Positions 58,501 to 64,000 of a DNA stretch of 64,000 bases are shown here, one piece after another. Where the stretch lies: NCBI RefSeq assembly GCF_001649575.2, contig NC_051435.1, positions 377,871 to 441,870 on the forward strand, given 5' to 3'. Source of the stretch: Kryptolebias marmoratus. Its lineage: Eukaryota > Chordata > Actinopteri > Cyprinodontiformes > Rivulidae. Under the pieces are notes generated by a model. It was not told the DNA's origin. It ran no database searches and saw only the letters and a list, made by a program, of their open reading frames with translations. The translations under genes and the position numbers were made by a program. Positions within the stretch are counted from its first letter, which is position 1. Every line of letters starts with the position of its first letter.

Positions 58501-59235
58501 TGTATAAATTCATGATTAAAATGCTTCTTGTTGTTGTTTCTGACTAATCAAGTCTCTCAGGAGTTACAGTTAAAGTTACTGATCAAATGATTTTTATGTT
58601 TGACATACTAATTTGTTAATTTTTATGATACATAAATTTATTCTGCAGTATTTCTTTAAACCAACATGTATTGTTTTATCCATTTAAAGTAACAACTGAT
58701 AGAAGAAATAATCTCTTACCTTTCCCCAACTGTGAAATCTCCCGTCTTTCCTGATTGTCCAAAGTTAAATCCGTCTGTTGGTGGAAATTATTTTACCTTC
58801 AGCAGGTACAAAGAACAAACAGCTTCTGATGATGGTTACTAACTTTTTCACTTTTATTTCCACACAGATCTATCTGAACCTGTTTCAGGAATGTAAGAAT
58901 CATAACATCAGACTTTGGCCCCGAGTCAAGTGGAAAGACTTACTGTCATCCAAAGATGGAATGATAATAATGCTAACACACACAGCCTGTTCAAATGTGA
59001 GCAGGTTTTCTCTTCTTGCACCACATCACAGATGTTCCCACTGCACAATCTAAATAAGACCTTCTACCACAAACAGACAGACAAAAAACATGTTTCCTCC
59101 CAGAGAGCTCCAGGACTGACAGCATCAGAGAGGACTCCTGTTCAGGTGGTGTTTCTGAATCACTGTGATATTGGTGCTTTTAGTGTGCAGTAAGAAAATA
59201 ACTACAGTATATGTACAGTAGCTGGTTGGTTGCCG
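58501..59235. other. Sequence without recognised content
   Basis: Open frames at 58778-59193 could not be assigned. On the minus strand, 58720-58780 ends in a good donor (AAAG|GTAAGAG), which may mark an untranslated exon of an unseen gene. Confidence 0.3.
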
Positions 59236-59239
59236 CCGT

Positions 59240-59750
59240 AGTATTGTTGTCCAACTTTGGAACAGAACATCAGAGGTTTAAACCAGACAACGTCCTCTTG
59301 GAATGCTGCTATATGAGCCCAGAGAGAGGGGCTTTATGGGAAGGATGTGGGATCTATTGAAACATAGGTACCTATCATACAAACTGATTATAAAACAGCT
59401 TCGAACCCAGTGTTCCAACATTCATCTTCCTCGAGAGTGAAATCTGCTGTCACATGTAGAGATTGATGAGACACAACAATGATGCTACGGCAAGGGCGAG
59501 CCAGGACAACAGGTCAGGTGGGAGATACTGTCATCATCCCTACCATCCAATTATGGGTACCAAGCCCCATTGAGCCCCGAGGAACTGAATACAAGGGCAG
59601 CGGACCTGAGAAGTAAAATTGTGACCAAGTTAGATACCTGTGACCTGTACCCTCTGAAAGTCTTCTAGAAGATGTGAATATGACACTGCTAAGTATCCCT
59701 ACTGGCACCATCACAGAGACCAATAAGATGGTATAAATGTCACTTCCTTC
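59240..59750 (+). mobile_element. Retroelement fragment, diverged copy of the unit at 62620-62745
   Basis: GGGATCTATTGAAACATAGG, TACCTATCAT, and CATCATCCCTACCATCCAA recur nearly unchanged at 62620-62745. The text around 59560-59720 translates in pieces like a LINE N-terminal region. Decayed. Confidence 0.6.
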
Positions 59751-60130
59751 CCCTTAATGTTAAAATATATTATTGGAAAAAACATTTTAGATGGAATATG
59801 TGCAACTCATTTTCATGTAACACAACCTTATTTCCAAGAAACAAAGTGTTAATTTCAAAAGATGGTTTGAAATAAAAGAAAAAGAGTTTTAAATAAAGAA
59901 AGACTGACTGTCCATATTTATATCCTCATTGTTTTCAGAAATGTTCATTTGGCTCCAGAGAACCAAAGTGGTTTGAAGCAGAAGGACATGAAAATCACAT
60001 GCCAAAAGTTTTTTCAGTTTCTATATGACAATTAAGAGTTGTTTGTTAACAGCAGGATGTAAGATGCAGGCAGGCAAAACATACATGGAACACCATAACT
60101 CAGCAGCTGGAATAGAGTACAGGAACATCT

Positions 60131-60193
60131 GGAAGTCCCACAGTCACAGTGGGAGACTCCACCTAAGGTGGAGGAGATACTGTGGGACTTCTA
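60131..60193. repeat. Nested inverted repeat
   Basis: GAAGTCCCACAGT and ACTGTGGGACTTC form the outer arms, and CTCCACCT/AGGTGGAG an inner hairpin around AA. This is a palindromic element of about 63 bp. Confidence 0.8.
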
Positions 60194-60306
60194 GATCTAG
60201 ACTGACAAACAGCTGATGGCTGACCAACCTGACATTGTGATGATAGATGAGAAACAGAAAAAAACAGTGGACATATGATTTATATACTGCAACAGTACTG
60301 TATATG

Positions 60307-60334
60307 TGTCACAATAATTTAAATTATTGTGACA
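60307..60334. repeat. Perfect 28-bp AT-rich palindrome
   Basis: TGTCACAATAATTT is followed directly by its exact reverse complement, with partial TATAT symmetry outside it. Confidence 0.9.
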
Positions 60335-61880
60335 TATATATGCTTGCTCAACCCAAATCTAATCAGTTTTATATATCTCAGATAAGGTTACTAACACGGA
60401 TCAACCCTCAGTAAAACAAAGTATTTTTTAAGTTTAATGTTTAATTAGTTTCCTGTATTATGATGACCACAGCCATACTTTCTGCTGTCTCTGTAACAGA
60501 TCTGTTGATTTTTTCTGTCAAAGGATGGCATCCTTCATTTTCTTTAACATCTTGTCAGACTGCATTCTGAGTGTTACAAACTCCACACCTCTTACAGTAG
60601 ACAATAGTTCTTTAGTTCTGAGGAAACGGGTTACACCTTTCCAGGTAAACACTTATGAGTCCGTTTGTTTACCATGTAAAAATGTGTATAATAGTTAATT
60701 AAACTCCAGTTAACTTTGTTGCTGTTCACAGGAAACATGAAACCTGTTTCTGTCCTCAGTTATGGACGAGTCCTCCTGGTTATGAGGAGAAGCTTCTTCT
60801 TTTCTCTTGAAGTGAATGACTGAGTTCATCAAGAAGCATGTGTTCATGTCCTGACCTCTGTTCCATCTGTTTTATTATATTTCAGATTTAAAACTATGTG
60901 TGCTTCACTGAGCTGTGATGGTTTCCATCAGCACAAACTTCTCATAGATAGACGTACGTGGGAGTGTTGGACCTGTCTGTCCTGTTTCTGTTTTTGTTTT
61001 CTGTCGCTTCATTTAGTTCCACAGAACAGAATTAAAACAGAAACTTGGCAGAAGTAAAAATGTGGTTCATAGGACTGGTTCTGCTGGTTCTTCCTCTCCA
61101 CTGTGACCAATGTGCTGCTCAGGATTAAAGTGAAGATTTGATGTAGGTTTCCTAAAAAAATAATAATAAATAATTGTGTAACCTTCTGAATGTCATCTTG
61201 TTGTATTAAATTGGATCGACTTGACTGTATTTGCATCTAGATCTGATTTGGACTTCTTTCTATTGTGCCCTGAGGTCACTTTTATTATGATTTAGTGCTA
61301 TATAAATAAACTGAATTAACTTGAATAAAATGAATTTATAAAGAGTTTCAACATCGCCAGCAAATGACGATCTTTCACGTTGTTTTTGTCATCTTTTTCT
61401 AAGGATTTTAACCTGTTTTCTCTGTGGACGCCTACTGTCTTTTTGGGATCAAAACATGGCACAGGGCCCTCGACTTCCATTTTCTGTTGTTTAGCAGTCC
61501 TCATCTATCTAAGACCTACTTGTTGCTTATTGCTACAAATAAGTCTGTCATGATTTGTATACTGAGTATTTTTTTGTTTTTGATGTTGTTGTTGTTTTGT
61601 TTTTATTTTGTATTGTTACAGTTTTACATTTTTTTGCATTACATCTTGTTGAAATACAAGACATGCTTGTTTGTTGAAAAAAGTGATGCAAAAGAGAGTT
61701 TAGCTGGCTGTGAATCTCAATATAGGACACAGGGTCGCATTGGGTGCAACAGTACAGTGAAATCATAGCACTCTGCATGGGACAACGAGCAGCAGTTCAA
61801 CTCAGCCATGGAGAAATCAGAGGCTGAAAGTCAAACAATGAGGAAGTGAGGTCCACACACTCAACAAAGTCCTCAAAGTC
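60335..61880. other. Sequence with a possible LINE/SINE 3' tail, otherwise unrecognised
   Basis: At 61285-61325 AGTGCTATATAAATAAACTG, then AATTAACTTGAA, resembles the 3' tail of fish LINE/SINE pairs. The rest holds no recognised gene. Confidence 0.35.
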
Positions 61881-61884
61881 TTCA

Positions 61885-62065
61885 GGAAAACTGACAGTTA
61901 GATCATCAGCATCAACCTGAGCCCGTACGGCAGCAGCATGAGCACAAGCAAAAGCTCAAGCAGCAAAAGCCAGATTAGCCTACGCTGTAAAGGAGATGAG
62001 AGTTAAACTAGAAAAGGCCCGTCTAGAAGCAACTCTCAACGTACTCCATCTCCAAAACACTGCTT
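61885..62065 (+). mobile_element. Gag-like retroelement remnant
   Basis: Pieces such as AQAAKARLAYAVKEMRVK, then LEKARLEATLN, form an Ala/Lys/Glu-rich helix typical of gag-like proteins in fish retroelements. It is short and without a start. Confidence 0.5.
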
Positions 62066-62069
62066 AAGT

Positions 62070-63137
62070 CTCACGACTTTGGTACGAGACACCAGGTGTT
62101 TGAGAGTTCAAATCCAGGTGGCAACGTCATGACATGACATGAAAACAGTGCCATGCCGACTTGAATGTCACCCGGATTAACAAAGTTCTTGTCATGTGGG
62201 GCGGAGAGCCCTGCAGGCATGGGGGTAGCACCAGGTAATGCCCACCCCCTTGCCATTTACCTGCACATCTATTTTAATGCATTAGAGACATTTAGGTTTT
62301 CAGGATTGGGGAGGGTTCTGCTGTCTGCAAGCAGTGGGGCCCCACTGACCCCATTTTAATGCACATTTAGCCTTCCACAGCTGCACCCATTGCAACAATT
62401 CACACATTTCACATGACCACAGACACGCATGTAGCACACGGGGAGGGCATGGCCATGTCCTGGAGTGGTGGGCTCCTGCCGGGTGGTCTATAGCTCCTGA
62501 GGTTTGGCTGGGCTTGGCTGAAGTCCTGGGGGCTGCGCTGGGCTCCGATGGGTGTCCCATCCCTGTCAACCCCTCAGGGGTTGGCCCAACAAGGGGGATG
62601 GCTACATGCCCTTTCATTCTATGGGATCTATGGAAACATAGGTACCTATCATCCAAATTAACTAACATTGTTCCAACACTGTTATGACACCTAGAGATTG
62701 ATGAGATACTATCATCCCTACCATCCAAATGATAAGGAGGGTCATCAGCAACCTCCTCTACATGGATGACATCAAGCTGTATGCCAAAAGTGAGTGAGAC
62801 ATCAACTCACTGATCTACCTCACGAGGATATACAGCAAAGACATTGGTATGTCATTCGGATTTGATAAGTGCAGCCGAATTGTGTCCAAGAGAGGCAAGG
62901 TGATCACAGCTGAAGGGGCTGAACTACTTGAAAGCAACTTTGCAGATGTCCAGAACAGCTACAAGTACCTTGGTATACCACAGATAAATGGCAACCAGGA
63001 TGAGGTTGCATGGAAGTCAGCCACAACCAAGTGCCTACGGGGAATAAGGCAGGTCCAGAAGAGCCAGCTGAATGGTAAGAACAAATTCCAAACCTTCAAC
63101 ATGTTTGAGGTCACTGACGCTGTGACCTCATACATAC
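62070..63137 (+). mobile_element. LINE fragment (NeSL/R2-like), 5' leader and RT C-terminal piece
   Basis: After a GC-rich leader (62200-62600, CCTCAGGGGTTGGCCCAACA) come a broken YMDDIKLYAK motif (62758-62790) and a frame from 62849 reading MSFGFDKCSRIVSKRGKV, SYKYLGIPQINGN and QLNGKNKFQ. YMDD and YKYLGI place it after the RT catalytic site. The RT core is missing, so it is internally deleted. Confidence 0.7.
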
Positions 63138-63800
63138 GTTTCGATGAGGACAGCATTGTTCCAACCTGCACCAGGGTATCTTACAATAATGACAAGCCTT
63201 GGTTCACAAGTAAACTCAGGCAGCTCTGGATGGAAAAAAAGACAACATTCAAGAGTGGGGAGAGAAACAGCTATAAGGAGGCAAAATACATGTTTAACTC
63301 AGAGGTTAGAAAAGCTAAATCACTGTATTCTGAGAGAGTCTGACAACAATTTTCTGCCAATGACTCTTCATCAGTATGGAGGGGGCTTAGGCAGCTGACC
63401 AATTACAAGCCTACAGCCCCCCATGCTGCCTGTGACCCCAGCCCCCTCACTATCCAGGAGCAGGATTTGCACAATCTCTTCAGCAAGCTGAACCTCTGTA
63501 AGGCTCCAGGTCCAGATGGTGTCTCCCCCTCCACCCTGAGACACTGCGCAGATGAGCTCACTCCCATTTTCACAGACATCTTCAACACCTCCCTGGAGTT
63601 GTGTCATGTGCCAGCCTGCTTTAAATTTTCCATTATCATTCCCATCCCCAAGAAGCCTCAGATTACTGGTCTTAATGACTATAGGCCTGTGGCTCTGACG
63701 TCTGTAGTCATGAGACATTTGAGCGACTGGTCCTCTCCCATCTCAAACCATCACCACCCCTTCCCTAGACCCGCTGCAGTTTGCCTACAGAACTAACAAG
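63138..63800 (+). mobile_element. Second LINE fragment (RT N-terminal part), joined to the first
   Basis: The frames read NDKPWFTSKLRQLWMEKK, then after a stop LCKAPGPDGVSPSTLRHCAD and IIPIPKKPQITGLNDYRPVA. These are the linker and first RT motifs of a fish LINE of a different family from the one at 62849. The frame breaks after SVVMRHLSDW. Confidence 0.8.
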
Positions 63801-64000
63801 TCTGTACACAGCAAATTCAAAAGTGTTAAATGTTTTGGTGTTAGCAGACTTTGTGCAAAAGCAGAGTTAATTTTACACTTATAGAGTCACATTCTGTTTA
63901 TGTAACTCTGGGATGTATATTATTAGTAGTTAAAATCCAGTGTTAAAACAAAGTGTTTACGTATCAAATCTAGAGGTGTTAAAATGGAATCAATAACTCT

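Overview
The window looks like a teleost fish chromosome segment. It has short introns with GT/AG borders, titin, a BMP type II receptor and interferon-induced genes with fish-like sequence, and remnants of element classes common in ray-finned fish genomes: Tc1, hAT-type MITEs, a piggyBac-like element, Penelope-like elements, LINEs, SINEs and a solo LTR. There are assembly gaps at 27239-27338 (exactly 100 N), 40329-40428 (exactly 100 N) and 49972-50866 (895 N), plus one N at 42134. All identifications come from reading translations and splice signals and from memory of the families; no search was run.

Region 1 (1-20775, + strand) is the 3' end of titin. It runs from the C-zone of the A-band, through the A168-A169-A170-kinase block, to the last M-band Ig domain (M10) and the stop at 19740. 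I resolved 27 exons, and all junction phases agree. Three points stand out. The kinase has Ala where mammalian titin kinase has its autoinhibitory Tyr170. The M6 Ig domain is missing. The KSP phosphorylation linker is enlarged.

Region 2 (20776-24775) is intergenic. It holds a truncated Tc1-like element and a 1.77 kb GC-rich minisatellite of 25-bp monomers arranged in 225-bp higher-order units.

Region 3 (24776 to about 30800, - strand) is bmpr2. The signal-peptide exon, ligand-binding exons and C-terminal tail exons are clear, but the transmembrane and kinase exons are absent and would have to lie in the 100-N gap. The tail, which I recall as largely one big exon in mammals, is cut by several introns of about 80-170 bp.

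Region 4 (33100-46150) is an interferon-response cluster. An ifi44-like GTPase gene (- strand, 303 codons) and a gene I cannot name (+ strand) diverge from one short intergenic segment that carries two GAAAGTGAAAG-type ISREs and a TATA box. The + strand gene contains repeated exons that each encode a GSVTC(P)xC module. It appears to be partly duplicated in tandem, and its C-terminal exons read like an alpha/beta (Rossmann or TIR-like) domain. This is the best candidate here for something undescribed.

Region 5 (46150-64000) is repeat-rich: Penelope GIY-YIG, LINE, L1 ORF1-like and gag-like remnants, a 771-bp solo LTR with its target-site duplication, palindromes, and a 1.33 kb piggyBac-like element that interrupts the last coding exon of a small unrecognised - strand gene at 53172-54975.
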